Shown: in pieces, positions 42,460 to 51,179 of the stretch
How the letters are laid out: each line of letters starts with the position of its first letter
How positions within the stretch are numbered: position 1 is the stretch's first letter
From: Thiothrix subterranea
GTDB lineage: Bacteria > Pseudomonadota > Gammaproteobacteria > Thiotrichales > Thiotrichaceae
Length of the DNA stretch: 64,000 bases
Direction: 5' to 3'
NCBI RefSeq assembly: GCF_030930995.1
Contig: NZ_CP133217.1
Span: 248,001-312,000, forward strand
Program-made: the position numbers and the translations under genes
Notes under the pieces: model-generated
The model's input: the letters and a program-made list of their open reading frames with translations, nothing else
The model's database searches: none
What the model was told of the DNA's origin: nothing

Positions 42460-43608
42460 TTATTCTACCGGTGGCATCCAACCGGAGGAGGCCGTAGCCG
42501 GTGGTTTATCCACCACCCGCTCGTCTGCACTTAAACCGGAAACCACTTCTACCTTACCATCTTCTTGTTCAGCACCCAGTCTTACCAAGCGCAATTCAGA
42601 GGTATTATCATTTTTCACAACCAATACGCTTGGCAGGCTACGCCCCCGGAGCAAGGCTGTTTTGGGAATAACCACAATTTTAGCGTCACCCGTTTGCGTT
42701 TCCGGCAAGTATACCTCAGCATACATACCCGGCGCTGCTACTGCATCAACAGGCAAATCAAATTTTACCGTCACCGTATGGCGGCTGGGGTCGGCAACCG
42801 GATAAATTTGCGAGAGCTTGACCATAAGCGTGGTCTTACTGTCCAATTTAGCAGGAATAATCATCCCCACCCGCAAATTACCCACCAAGCCAGAAGGCAC
42901 ATCCGCCTGCAAACGCTTGTATTTAACATACCCAAACTTAATTAAGGGCTGCCCCGGCTGCACCGTATCGCCAACTTCGACCAGCTTTTCCAGCACAATT
43001 CCTTCAAACGGTGCAACGGACTTGGCATCACCCAAGGCCGCGTCAATCTCTTGCAACTGCGACATCGCTTGCTGCAAATTGCTTTGCGCCTGCGAAACGC
43101 CAGTGGCACTGCTCATTAAATCCGAATAACGTCCCATATCCGAATCATAATTACCCATCATGGAATCGGCAAACGGGCGCACCATCGTCATATCAAACAT
43201 GGCAGGCAAACCAAAACCCGGCATCGCACCAATATCTTTGCTGCGCGGTGAGATTAGCTCACGGGTATACTGCGCCTGAGAATTTTGTACCGTTGCCTGA
43301 GCAATCGCAATTTGCGCCAACACCGCATTGCGCTTTGCGGTTAACTGCGACTCATCTATGCGCACAATCACGTCGCCTTGATTAAAGCCAGAGCCTGCCT
43401 CACCCGCCACAAATTTAACCGCTCCTGGCACTTGAGCGGACAAAGTGACCTCGCGATAAGGGATAACTGTACTCCCCAAGACCGAGCTAGACAACGACGT
43501 CACCGCTTCCACGCGCACAATTTCGGCAGCTCGCGCAACCGCCAGCATTTCACCGACAATGCTAAGCATCAACAAGAGCAACCTCAGTGTATTTGTTGTT
43601 ATCCTCAT
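42460..43608 (-). CDS. RND periplasmic adaptor of the eight-gene cluster
   Basis: 382 residues with a signal peptide (about 1-27). It has the lipoyl half-motifs (VPGAVKFVAGEAGSGFNQGDVIVRIDES; VAPFEGIVLEKLVEVGDTVQPGQPL), a helical hairpin with an unusual Met/Gly/Pro-rich insertion (MPGFGLPAMFDMTMV), and a beta-barrel region. It is the first gene of the cluster and pairs with the long RND permease. No outer membrane factor is encoded nearby. Confidence 0.87.
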   Translation of the reverse strand: MRITTNTLRLLLLMLSIVGEMLAVARAAEIVRVEAVTSLSSSVLGSTVIPYREVTLSAQVPGAVKFVAGEAGSGFNQGDVIVRIDESQLTAKRNAVLAQIAIAQATVQNSQAQYTRELISPRSKDIGAMPGFGLPAMFDMTMVRPFADSMMGNYDSDMGRYSDLMSSATGVSQAQSNLQQAMSQLQEIDAALGDAKSVAPFEGIVLEKLVEVGDTVQPGQPLIKFGYVKYKRLQADVPSGLVGNLRVGMIIPAKLDSKTTLMVKLSQIYPVADPSRHTVTVKFDLPVDAVAAPGMYAEVYLPETQTGDAKIVVIPKTALLRGRSLPSVLVVKNDNTSELRLVRLGAEQEDGKVEVVSGLSADERVVDKPPATASSGWMPPVE

Positions 43609-43777
43609 TAGCGGTCTTATTCCTCAAAGCGGTACGATCTCGAAGGCGCAAAGAGGAAACAACCGACTACATTACCTGTACTCGCCCCCTCTCCAGACCC
43701 TCTGAATAATCTAGGCGGAACTATAGCGTCTAACGCCATTGAATTCCAGTAACCCACGAATGAATATTAGTATATTC

Positions 43778-44404
43778 TTATAAATACACAGTAAAGACCC
43801 GCCGCAGCACCCCGAAGCGCTTGTGCTGCACTGAAAACTCTACCGCCGTTAACAGCGAACGCTCTGCTGGCAAGCTTTCCTTAAACTCGCCGCCTTTTCC
43901 TGCCTGAAACCGCAAGCGTGGCTCACCTTCTATTTCTGCCAGCAATGTCAGCGACACGGGTTCTGCTTGCTCGACGTGATCCACTAAGTTCCACGTTTGC
44001 CGCAATAACTTACCTTCCTCCATCACGTAACGCACCCGTTGCAAGCCACTGCGCATTTGCCCCGACGCCCGCAACTGCCAAGCCACATCCGGGTGTCCAC
44101 CGCGTGTAAACTCCAGCAATACCCCCATATCTTCCGGCTGAACAATGCTATTGCTAGGCTTCGGTGCACCGATTGGCTGAAAACTCTCCTGCTGAGGCCG
44201 CAACAACGCCAATTGGCGCATATCCCGCTCAATAAACACCATGGCCCGCTGCAACTGCTGCAACTCGGCTTGTGGCTGCTCCACCTGCCGCCCCACATCC
44301 AGCAACATATTCACCGACTGATACGCCAAGGAAATCATCAGGGAAAAAATCGCCAAGGAAATCATCAACTCCACCAACGTAAACCCACGGTTGCGCGACC
44401 TCAT
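43778..44404 (-). CDS. gspJ: Type II secretion pseudopilin GspJ
   Basis: 208 residues. The prepilin signal is RSRNRG cleaved before FTLVELMISLAIFSLM, with Glu at position +5. The size and C-terminal beta-rich domain fit the minor pseudopilin J. The start overlaps the gspI stop by 4 nt (ATGA). It forms part of the tip of the type II secretion pseudopilus. Confidence 0.88.
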   Translation of the reverse strand: MRSRNRGFTLVELMISLAIFSLMISLAYQSVNMLLDVGRQVEQPQAELQQLQRAMVFIERDMRQLALLRPQQESFQPIGAPKPSNSIVQPEDMGVLLEFTRGGHPDVAWQLRASGQMRSGLQRVRYVMEEGKLLRQTWNLVDHVEQAEPVSLTLLAEIEGEPRLRFQAGKGGEFKESLPAERSLLTAVEFSVQHKRFGVLRRVFTVYL

Positions 44405-44790
44405 TGCCCCACCCTCCGCACGTTAGGCTGAGGATTTGCCACATAAGCCAACTCCACCGCTAGAATTTGTTGCGGCAGCCCTTCGCGGAACACGCTCACT
44501 TTTACCTTGCGCAAATCAGGATCAGGCGTTGCTAAAATTTCCTGCTGCCATTGCCACTTATCCAGCCCCATGTCAGCTTTGCCCTCAGACTTGCCCGTTG
44601 CCGGAAAGCCTTTGCTCGTTTGCACCACTGCAAGCTGATTAAACGCCACCCAACGCGCCAAGGTCGTGTCTTTCATGCGCTGGTAACTGGCAAAATCACC
44701 GCTACTGGTTTCCACGCTGACCGAAATGACCAACCCTAGCAACAGCAACGCAAACATAATTTCGATCAGATTAAAACCTTGCTGCCGCAT
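44401..44790 (-). CDS. gspI: Type II secretion pseudopilin GspI
   Basis: 129 residues from the ATG at 44790 (MRQQG then FNLIEIMFALLLLGLV), directly after the gspH stop. The short leader, the conserved Glu in +5 and the C-terminal domain of about 100 residues fit the minor pseudopilin I. A longer start at 44832 would lie inside gspH and is not supported by the leader length. Confidence 0.87.
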   Translation of the reverse strand: MRQQGFNLIEIMFALLLLGLVISVSVETSSGDFASYQRMKDTTLARWVAFNQLAVVQTSKGFPATGKSEGKADMGLDKWQWQQEILATPDPDLRKVKVSVFREGLPQQILAVELAYVANPQPNVRRVGQ

Positions 44791-44791
44791 C

Positions 44792-45319
44792 TCAGTTGGC
44801 CTCCGCCGCGCGTGCAACTTCGCGCCCGACATTATCGAACATCACGATTTGCTCACGTTGAGTGTTATCGCGCAAATGCCATTCAAACGGCATCATCTCC
44901 CCCGTGGGCAAAATGAAAACCTGCGGGCGAATGTTATCATTATCCGGCAAGCTAACCGCCTGCCCTTGTAAATACAGCACCTGCTCATAACCGCCGTTCC
45001 ACGCATGGGCTTTCAGCAAGCCATCTTTATCCAACGCCTCCCACTGAAGCTGATCATTTTGCGCAAAAAAAGCGTAACCCGTTTCCCCAAAGCCCAACGC
45101 CAAGGCTTGAGAGCGCACAATGCTTTCATCCTGCGCCATTAGTACGCGCTCACGTAAGCGAGTCACCTCTTCGTTCAATGGGTCAGACATCGACAAATTC
45201 AACATTGACCCCGCCAAGGCATACAAAATACCTATGACCATGATCACAATCATCATTTCCAGCAAGGAAAATCCCTGCTGGTGAGCGCACGAGTGCTTAT
45301 AACTGCCAGCTACCCACAT
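44792..45319 (-). CDS. gspH: Type II secretion pseudopilin GspH
   Basis: 175 residues from the ATG at 45319 (leader MWVAGSYKHSCAHQQG, then FSLLEMMIVIMVIGIL). The start overlaps the end of gspG by 23 nt, which points to translational coupling. The pseudopilin N-terminal helix is followed by a beta-rich domain typical of H. The start is uncertain; an ATG at 45328 is possible. Confidence 0.85.
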   Translation of the reverse strand: MWVAGSYKHSCAHQQGFSLLEMMIVIMVIGILYALAGSMLNLSMSDPLNEEVTRLRERVLMAQDESIVRSQALALGFGETGYAFFAQNDQLQWEALDKDGLLKAHAWNGGYEQVLYLQGQAVSLPDNDNIRPQVFILPTGEMMPFEWHLRDNTQREQIVMFDNVGREVARAAEAN

Positions 45320-45719
45320 CGTCTTCATTGCCTTCGCGTTTGTCCGGCCCAATGCTGTAAACCTCCATTTCATCACCGTGCGTACCCGGATTCAGGTAGC
45401 GGTAATCATTGCCCCACGGGTCTTTCGGCAACTCTTTCATGTATTGCCGCCAGCGCGGTGCATTCCCCGGATTATTCACCAAGGCATTCAATGATCCAGA
45501 AGCCGGGAAAGTGCCATTATCTGCCCGATACATTTCCAGCTTAATCTTCAAGTCACCAACTTCTTTTTTGGCTTTCAGGTTTTGCGCATCCCCCATCACA
45601 TTCAGATTGCTGAACACCAAACCCAACAAAATGCCGATGATCACAATCACGATCATTAATTCGGTTAAGGAAAAACCCGCCTGACTTGGCTTACGTTGCC
45701 CGGTCTTCTTCATACTCAT
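45297..45719 (-). CDS. gspG: Type II secretion major pseudopilin GspG
   Basis: 140 residues. The prepilin leader ends in QAG before FSLTELMIVIVIIGILLGLV. The calcium-site segment SIGPDKREGNEDDVGSW near the end and the LPKDPWGNDYRYLNPG motif identify the major pseudopilin G. The ATG at 45719 has GAGG upstream. It builds the pseudopilus that pushes folded substrates through the outer membrane. The other gsp genes (C, D, E, F, K, L, M) are not in the window. Confidence 0.92.
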   Translation of the reverse strand: MSMKKTGQRKPSQAGFSLTELMIVIVIIGILLGLVFSNLNVMGDAQNLKAKKEVGDLKIKLEMYRADNGTFPASGSLNALVNNPGNAPRWRQYMKELPKDPWGNDYRYLNPGTHGDEMEVYSIGPDKREGNEDDVGSWQL

Positions 45720-45776
45720 GCCCACTCATCCTCATAAACAAGATTTGATTCTCACGATTCTGGCATACTGTTTACC

Positions 45777-46376
45777 ATGTTGCACACGTCAGACGCCACC
45801 GCCATGCTCCGCAAATGCACCCATACGGGCATTATCGCCATCATTTTCACGGTGTTGCTGCCATTATTACAATTTTTTCATGACAGTTTATTGTATTACC
45901 GTCACGCCATCTTTGCCGGAGAATATTGGCGTTTCTGGTCAGGCAGTCTGGTTCACACCAATCACTGGCATTTACTGTTGAATTTAGCGGGCTTGTGGCT
46001 GCTAACGTTTATTGCGCCCCTGCCGTTCCGCACCCACACGCAACTGCTGCAAATCGGCTGGCTGGCACTCTGTGTCGGCGCTGGTTTGTGGTGGTTTAGC
46101 CCCGCTGTCATTTGGTACGCAGGCTTTTCGGGAATTCTGTACGGCTTGTTTATGCTCGGTGGTTTACACCGTTTGCAACAGCGTGATTGGCTAACCGCCG
46201 CGCTCATTCTAGTAGGCATTTGCGGCAAAACGGGGTGGGATTGGTGGCTAGGCGGTGAATCAGCCTCCGCCAATTTAATCGAAGCGCCCGTGATTTATGC
46301 CGCGCATATTTACGGCATGACAGGCGCACTGCTCCTGAGCATTTTCACGCACTGGCAAGGCATTACCAAGCCGTGA
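45777..46376 (+). CDS. rrtA: Rhombosortase-like rhomboid protease
   Basis: 199 residues with about six membrane helices. The rhomboid features are HTNHWHLLLNLAGLW, the serine motif YAGFSGILYG (GxSG) and the catalytic His in YAAHIYGMTGA. The size and motif spacing fit rhombosortase, which processes GlyGly-CTERM proteins that leave by type II secretion. It is divergent from gspG. No GlyGly-CTERM substrate was found in this window. The stop overlaps the comF start (GTGA). Confidence 0.8.
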   Translation: MLHTSDATAMLRKCTHTGIIAIIFTVLLPLLQFFHDSLLYYRHAIFAGEYWRFWSGSLVHTNHWHLLLNLAGLWLLTFIAPLPFRTHTQLLQIGWLALCVGAGLWWFSPAVIWYAGFSGILYGLFMLGGLHRLQQRDWLTAALILVGICGKTGWDWWLGGESASANLIEAPVIYAAHIYGMTGALLLSIFTHWQGITKP

Positions 46377-47065
46377 AATACCTCGCACAACCTTGGCAAA
46401 CACTGTGCCATCACCTCAACCCCAGTTGTGCTTTTTGCGGGGAAACCCGTATTCCCGGCTACCCGCTCTGCCAACATTGCCATGCTGAATTGCCCTGGTT
46501 ATCCGTCGAAGATCAGCGCCCATTACCCGGCTGCACCGCCAGTGTGAGCGCATTTGCTTACCAAGCGCCGATCAGCAGTTTATTACTGGGCATTAAATTT
46601 GGTAGAAATTTACGCGAACTTGCCACCCTTGGTGAATTAACCGCAACCGGCATTCTGCCACAATTAACGCAAGTGCCGGATGCCATCCTGCCGGTGCCGC
46701 TGCATACCGCCCGCTTGCACAAACGCGGCTTCAATCAAGCGCTGGAACTGGCACGTCCACTCGCCAAACAGTTAGGCATTCCGCTGCTGACACGCCCCAT
46801 TCAGCGGCGTAAATCTACCCTGCCGCAGACCGAACTGGATGCCAGCCAGCGCCAACACAATGTGCATCAAGCTTTTCAATTACACACCTCACTCCCCTAC
46901 CGCCACATTGCGATTTTCGATGACGTTATCACCACCGGCGCAACCGCCCGCGAACTGGCGGCAGTGTTACGCGCACAAGGCGTTGCGCATGTTGACATCT
47001 GGTCGTGCGCCCGCGCTATCTTGCGCCAAAAGCATGAACTTGACCCACAAATCGACTACCATTAA
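46373..47065 (+). CDS. comF: ComF-family phosphoribosyltransferase
   Basis: 230 residues from a GTG start that overlaps the rhombosortase stop by 4 nt. A four-Cys zinc ribbon (CAFC and CQHC) is followed by a type I phosphoribosyltransferase domain with the PRPP motif IAIFDDVITTGATA and a basic loop PLHTARLHKRGFNQA. ComF (GntX) proteins act in DNA uptake or nucleotide-linked processes; the reaction is not firmly established. Confidence 0.9.
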   Translation: MKYLAQPWQTLCHHLNPSCAFCGETRIPGYPLCQHCHAELPWLSVEDQRPLPGCTASVSAFAYQAPISSLLLGIKFGRNLRELATLGELTATGILPQLTQVPDAILPVPLHTARLHKRGFNQALELARPLAKQLGIPLLTRPIQRRKSTLPQTELDASQRQHNVHQAFQLHTSLPYRHIAIFDDVITTGATARELAAVLRAQGVAHVDIWSCARAILRQKHELDPQIDYH

Positions 47066-47098
47066 GCCCTACCCCCAATAAATTGGAAGCAAACACCC

Positions 47099-47965
47099 AT
47101 GATTCGCAGCATGACGGCCTTTTCTCACCGCGAACTGACCATTGAACACGGCACACTCCAATGGGAAGCCCGCACTGTTAACCACCGCTACCTCGACATC
47201 AGCCTGCGTTTGCCTGAAGAATTCCGCAGTCAAGAAAACAGTTTCCGCGAAACCATCCAAACCAATCTCAAGCGTGGCAAGTTTGAAGCCAGCTTGCGTT
47301 TCACGCCCACCACCGGCAATACCAACGAAATTCGCATCAATGAACCGCTGGCACGCGCCCTGATCATTGCCTGCCGCCAATTGGAAACCATTACCGACAA
47401 CCCCGAACCCCTCAAAGCGGTCGATATTTTACGCTGGCCGGGCGTGGCACAAGACATCGCTCCCGACAAAGACATCCTCAGCGCTCACGCCAAAGCTTTA
47501 CTGCAAGACACGCTCGATGATTTGCAGGAAATGCGCGAACGCGAAGGCAAACGCCTTGCCGAATTCATCTACCAACGCCTTGACCAAATTGCCGAAATTA
47601 CCGTGCGGATTCGCAAACACCGCCCCGGTATCGTTGCCGCGCAACGCGAAAAAATCCTCAACCGTATTGAAGAACTCAGCATTTCCCCCGACTACAACCG
47701 TATTGAGCAAGAACTGGTTATCTTGGCGCAACGGCTGGACGTGGAAGAAGAACTCGACCGCCTGATGGCGCATTTGGATGAAATCAATGCCGTATTGGAA
47801 CGTGATGAACCCGTCGGGCGGCGCTTGGATTTTTTGATGCAAGAACTCAATCGCGAAGCCAATACCCTCGCCTCCAAATCCAATGATTCCGACACCACGC
47901 AAGCCGCCGTTGATCTTAAAGTGATGATCGAACAAATTCGCGAGCAAGTGCAAAACATTGAATAA
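47099..47965 (+). CDS. yicC: YicC-family endoribonuclease
   Basis: 288 residues, the full family length. The N-terminus MIRSMTAFSHREL and the C-terminal DTTQAAVDLKVMIEQIREQVQNIE are conserved, as are GKFEASLR and LDFLMQELNREANTLASKSND. Members are RNA-cleaving enzymes (YicC, YloC). A strong terminator follows. Confidence 0.92.
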   Translation: MIRSMTAFSHRELTIEHGTLQWEARTVNHRYLDISLRLPEEFRSQENSFRETIQTNLKRGKFEASLRFTPTTGNTNEIRINEPLARALIIACRQLETITDNPEPLKAVDILRWPGVAQDIAPDKDILSAHAKALLQDTLDDLQEMREREGKRLAEFIYQRLDQIAEITVRIRKHRPGIVAAQREKILNRIEELSISPDYNRIEQELVILAQRLDVEEELDRLMAHLDEINAVLERDEPVGRRLDFLMQELNREANTLASKSNDSDTTQAAVDLKVMIEQIREQVQNIE

Positions 47966-47995
47966 CGGTGATAAGATCAGTGCATAGTTCGTCAG

Positions 47996-48022
47996 AAAAC
48001 GCCGCGCCTGCGGCGTTTTTTG
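47996..48022 (+). terminator. Rho-independent terminator after yicC
   Basis: A 10-bp perfect stem (AAAACGCCGC at 47996-48005 with GCGGCGTTTT at 48010-48019), a 4-nt loop and a T-run. Confidence 0.92.
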
Positions 48023-48049
48023 TCGTAGACTCCGGGGCAGAGGTATGAA

Positions 48050-48961
48050 ATGGAATACAAGGACTACTACAAAACATTAGGGGTGGAACGCAACGCTGAT
48101 CAAAACAGCATTAAAAAAGCGTTTCGGCGCATGGCAGCCAAATACCACCCTGACCGCAATGCAGAAAAAGGCGCAGAGGCACGCTTCAAAGAAATCAATG
48201 AAGCCAATGAAGTCCTAAGCGACCCGACCAAACGCGCCCGTTACGACCAACTGGGTGCTGAATGGCGTGCCGGTCAAAACTTCAAACCGCCGCCAAGCTG
48301 GAATAATAATTCCCCGCAATTCGATGCGTCTTTTTTTGAAGGCATTGCGCGGCGTGGTGTCAATAATCAGCAGTCCGCTTCTGGCTTTAGTGATTTTTTT
48401 GAAGGCTTATTCGGTGGCAGTTTTCGACGCAATTCAAACGGAAATGCCAATGCCGCACACGCCGCATCAGCCGCTGCGACCTTAGACATTGGTATAGAAG
48501 ACATTTACCGTGGGCTAAAAACGGTGCGCTTGCCAACGGGAGACAGTGTACAAATCCGCATTCCACCCGACATTTCCGAAGACAAAAGAATTCGCATTCC
48601 CGGAAAAGGCGCACACGGAGCCGATGTATTTTTAAAAGTTAAGCTGACGGAACACCCGCTGTACCGACGTGAAGGCAGCCACATTTACCTCGACCTACCG
48701 ATTGCACCGTGGGAAGCGGCACTCGGCGAAACCGTCACCGTCAAAACACTGGCGGGTAAAATCAGTTTAAAAATCCCCCCCGGCTCGCAATCCGGTAGAA
48801 AAATGCGCCTGAAAGGACGTGGCCTTGCAGGGCAGGAAACGGGTGATTTATACATCGTCTTGCAAGTTAACTCCCCGCCTGCTGATACGGCGGAACAAAA
48901 AGAGTATTATGCGAAAATGAAAACGCTGTTCACTTGGAACCCCCGACAGCACATCACTTGA
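48050..48961 (+). CDS. cbpA: Curved-DNA-binding/DnaJ-like protein (CbpA)
   Basis: 303 residues. The J domain (DYYKTLGVERNADQNSIKKAFRRMAAKYHPDRN) has the HPD tripeptide. A Gly/Phe/Asn-rich linker follows, then the two C-terminal substrate-binding domains (IEDIYRGLKTVRLPTGDSVQIRIPPDI; KIPPGSQSGRKMRLKGRGL). There is no zinc-finger domain, which separates it from DnaJ. It is a co-chaperone for DnaK; no cbpM gene is next to it. Confidence 0.92.
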   Translation: MEYKDYYKTLGVERNADQNSIKKAFRRMAAKYHPDRNAEKGAEARFKEINEANEVLSDPTKRARYDQLGAEWRAGQNFKPPPSWNNNSPQFDASFFEGIARRGVNNQQSASGFSDFFEGLFGGSFRRNSNGNANAAHAASAAATLDIGIEDIYRGLKTVRLPTGDSVQIRIPPDISEDKRIRIPGKGAHGADVFLKVKLTEHPLYRREGSHIYLDLPIAPWEAALGETVTVKTLAGKISLKIPPGSQSGRKMRLKGRGLAGQETGDLYIVLQVNSPPADTAEQKEYYAKMKTLFTWNPRQHIT

Positions 48962-49027
48962 CAAGGAACCTTATCCTCGGATAACTGTCTGAAAACATTG
49001 AACACTCCATAACGAGAAAAGTAAAAC

Positions 49028-50194
49028 ATGGTTATGCTACCCATCACGTCCAGGATAGTTTTATTGGCAGCATTTATCCTGCCGATTGCCGTGCCTAGCA
49101 CGGTCTGTGCTGCGCTACCGACCGAAGTCAATGGGCAAGCCTTGCCTTCGCTGGCAACGATGTTGGAAAAAATCACCCCAGCCGTCGTGAATATTGCCAC
49201 CGAAGGCCGCCAGCCGATCAATGATTCATTGCTCAATGACCCTTTTTTCAAGCGCTTTTTTGGCGATACGCCGCCGGGTGAACGTCAAATCAATGGCACG
49301 GGTTCGGGTGTAATTATTCATGCACAGCGCGGTCACATACTCACCAACTCGCATGTGGTTGAAAGTGCCGACGCTATCCACGTTACCTTGAAAGATGGGC
49401 GTAAATACCTTGCGGAGGTTGTGGGAATTGACCCGCGTGCTGACCTGGCTGTGTTGCAAATTCCAGCAGAACGCTTGACGGCTATGCGCTTTGGTGACTC
49501 AGACCGTTTACGGGTTGGGGATTTTGTTGTAGCCATCGGCAACCCTTACAGCATTGGTCAAACGGTAACATCAGGGATTATCAGCGCCTTGCACCGTAAC
49601 CCTGGCATCAGCGAATACGAGAACTTTATCCAAACAGACGCACCGATTAACTTGGGTAACTCCGGTGGCCCGTTGGTGAATTTGAGTGGTGAGTTAATCG
49701 GCATTAATACCGCGATTCTCGGCGATCAAGGCGGCGGCAATTTAGGAATTGGGTTCGCGGTTCCAATCAATACCGCTGCGGGCGTCATCACCCAAATTGT
49801 CCAATATGGAAGCGTTGAACGTGGTCAGTTAGGGGTTGAAGTACAAGACGTTGATAGCATCATGGCGCGTGATTTCGGGATCAAACCCAATGAAGGTGCT
49901 ATTATTAATCAAGTGCTTGCAGGTTCTCCTGCTGAAAAAGCCGGTGTCGAAGCCGGTGACATTATCATCAAGATGAACAATAAAAATGTTCAAGGCGCTG
50001 TTGATGTCAAAAATATTATTGGTGATTTGCGAGTGGGTACAGAGGTCAATATGACATTGTTACGCGCAGGGCGTCCAAGAAACATCACGGTGATTATTGC
50101 GCAGCCTAAGACAGAAAAATCAGCCGCGCCGCTTCGCGCTGACAATCTTCAAAAGGCGACAGGCCAACCTTTTTGGGAAAAAGGCTTGCGTTGA
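49028..50194 (+). CDS. Do-type periplasmic serine protease with one PDZ domain
   Basis: 388 residues with a cleavable signal peptide (about 1-28). The catalytic triad is His109 (LTNSHVV), Asp139 (RADLAVL) and Ser212 (LGNSGGP). One PDZ domain (about 265-355) follows, and a short Gln/Lys-rich end. DegP and DegQ have two PDZ domains; DegS has one but is membrane-anchored. It is thus a soluble, one-PDZ type, akin to AlgW/MucD-like proteases in role. Quality control or stress signalling in the periplasm is likely. Confidence 0.9.
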   Translation: MVMLPITSRIVLLAAFILPIAVPSTVCAALPTEVNGQALPSLATMLEKITPAVVNIATEGRQPINDSLLNDPFFKRFFGDTPPGERQINGTGSGVIIHAQRGHILTNSHVVESADAIHVTLKDGRKYLAEVVGIDPRADLAVLQIPAERLTAMRFGDSDRLRVGDFVVAIGNPYSIGQTVTSGIISALHRNPGISEYENFIQTDAPINLGNSGGPLVNLSGELIGINTAILGDQGGGNLGIGFAVPINTAAGVITQIVQYGSVERGQLGVEVQDVDSIMARDFGIKPNEGAIINQVLAGSPAEKAGVEAGDIIIKMNNKNVQGAVDVKNIIGDLRVGTEVNMTLLRAGRPRNITVIIAQPKTEKSAAPLRADNLQKATGQPFWEKGLR

Positions 50195-50289
50195 ATTTTT
50201 GAGACATGCAAATCACAAAAAATATTCAAGCCATCAAACTATTTTATTTTTATAGCACGTCGGAATGCGCTACTATTCATGTAGATTTA

Positions 50290-50468
50290 AGAAATGTATA
50301 TTTAATCTATTAAAAGTTTCCGTGAAGTATCGAAAAATGCGCAGGATGATGCTTAAGCCCGGCATCGGTGTTTTTCGTTTACGGACACAGGTTTGGTTTC
50401 CCCAATCCAGACCTGTTCGTTAAACCCCGGCTTTTTAGACCCCCTGTTTGGCCGGGGTTCCTTTTTCC
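50290..50468 (+). ncRNA. Candidate small RNA between the protease and engB genes
   Basis: The 322-nt gap has no gene. It has an AT-rich stretch (about 50281-50315) that could be a promoter (TATATT), a hairpin of nine pairs (CAGGTTTGG at 50388-50396 with CCAGACCTG at 50407-50415, including one G-T pair), and a terminator-like stem (AACCCCGGC with GCCGGGGTT) ending in CCTTTTT. The order promoter-hairpin-terminator suggests a small RNA. Alternatively it is only the trailer of the protease transcript. Confidence 0.4.
50423..50468 (+). terminator. Terminator-like hairpin before engB 3' end
   Basis: AACCCCGGC (50423-50431) and GCCGGGGTT (50451-50459) form a 9-bp perfect stem with a 19-nt loop, followed by a T-run. 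It serves + strand transcripts from the protease gene or the candidate small RNA. Confidence 0.65.
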
Positions 50469-50516
50469 CCGCAGGAAGAAGGATACCCTTAAAGAAATGA
50501 ACTCTTCCTGAATGAC

Positions 50517-51116
50517 TCAGGCATCTTTCCCCAACCACTTATCCAAAACTTCCCAACATTCGTCCAGCCCTTGCCGGTTAAGTGCAGAAAATGTCTGTAC
50601 TGACACCATTCCATTATCAGCCAACGTTTTACGCACTTGCAACAGTACGTTCAGTCCGGCACCGCGCGTCAATTTATCCGACTTGTTCAGCAATACATGC
50701 ACCGGCAGCATTCGATTGCGTGCCCAGCGCAACATTGCCTGATCGTAATCGGTCATCGGGTGACGAATATCCATCACTAACACCATTCCGCGTAAGGTAT
50801 TCCGCTGCGTCAAATACGATTCGATGAATTTCTGCCATTCCAGTTTGATCGCTTCCGGCACTTTCGCATACCCGTAACCGGGCAAATCCACTAAAAAATG
50901 CGCATCCGGTAACTGAAAAAAGTTGATTAATTGGGTTCTTCCCGGCGTTTTACTGGTTCTTGCCAACGACTTTTGCGAGCACACACGATTGATTACACTG
51001 GATTTTCCAGCATTAGAGCGCCCGGCAAAAGCGATTTCCAAACCACCCTCGTCGGGCATGGTCTTACGGGTTGTGGCACTTTGCAGAAAAGTGGCCTGTT
51101 GGTAATAGTTATTCAT
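50517..51116 (-). CDS. engB: Ribosome biogenesis GTPase EngB (YsxC/YihA)
   Basis: 199 residues from the ATG at 51116 ([10 protein letters not shown]). G1 is GRSNAGKSS, the switch region has [15 protein letters not shown]3 is [10 protein letters not shown] and G4 is NKSDKL. The size and order fit EngB, which is needed for 50S subunit assembly. It is divergent from the cytochrome c4 gene, the gene order seen in other gammaproteobacteria. Confidence 0.94.
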   Translation of the reverse strand: MNNYYQQATFLQSATTRKTMPDEGGLEIAFAGRSNAGKSSVINRVCSQKSLARTSKTPGRTQLINFFQLPDAHFLVDLPGYGYAKVPEAIKLEWQKFIESYLTQRNTLRGMVLVMDIRHPMTDYDQAMLRWARNRMLPVHVLLNKSDKLTRGAGLNVLLQVRKTLADNGMVSVQTFSALNRQGLDECWEVLDKWLGKDA

Positions 51117-51179
51117 AATGTTAGCGTTCTCTAATATTTTTTGCGGAATACAAGCAGAATATGTTGTACAATTCATTCG

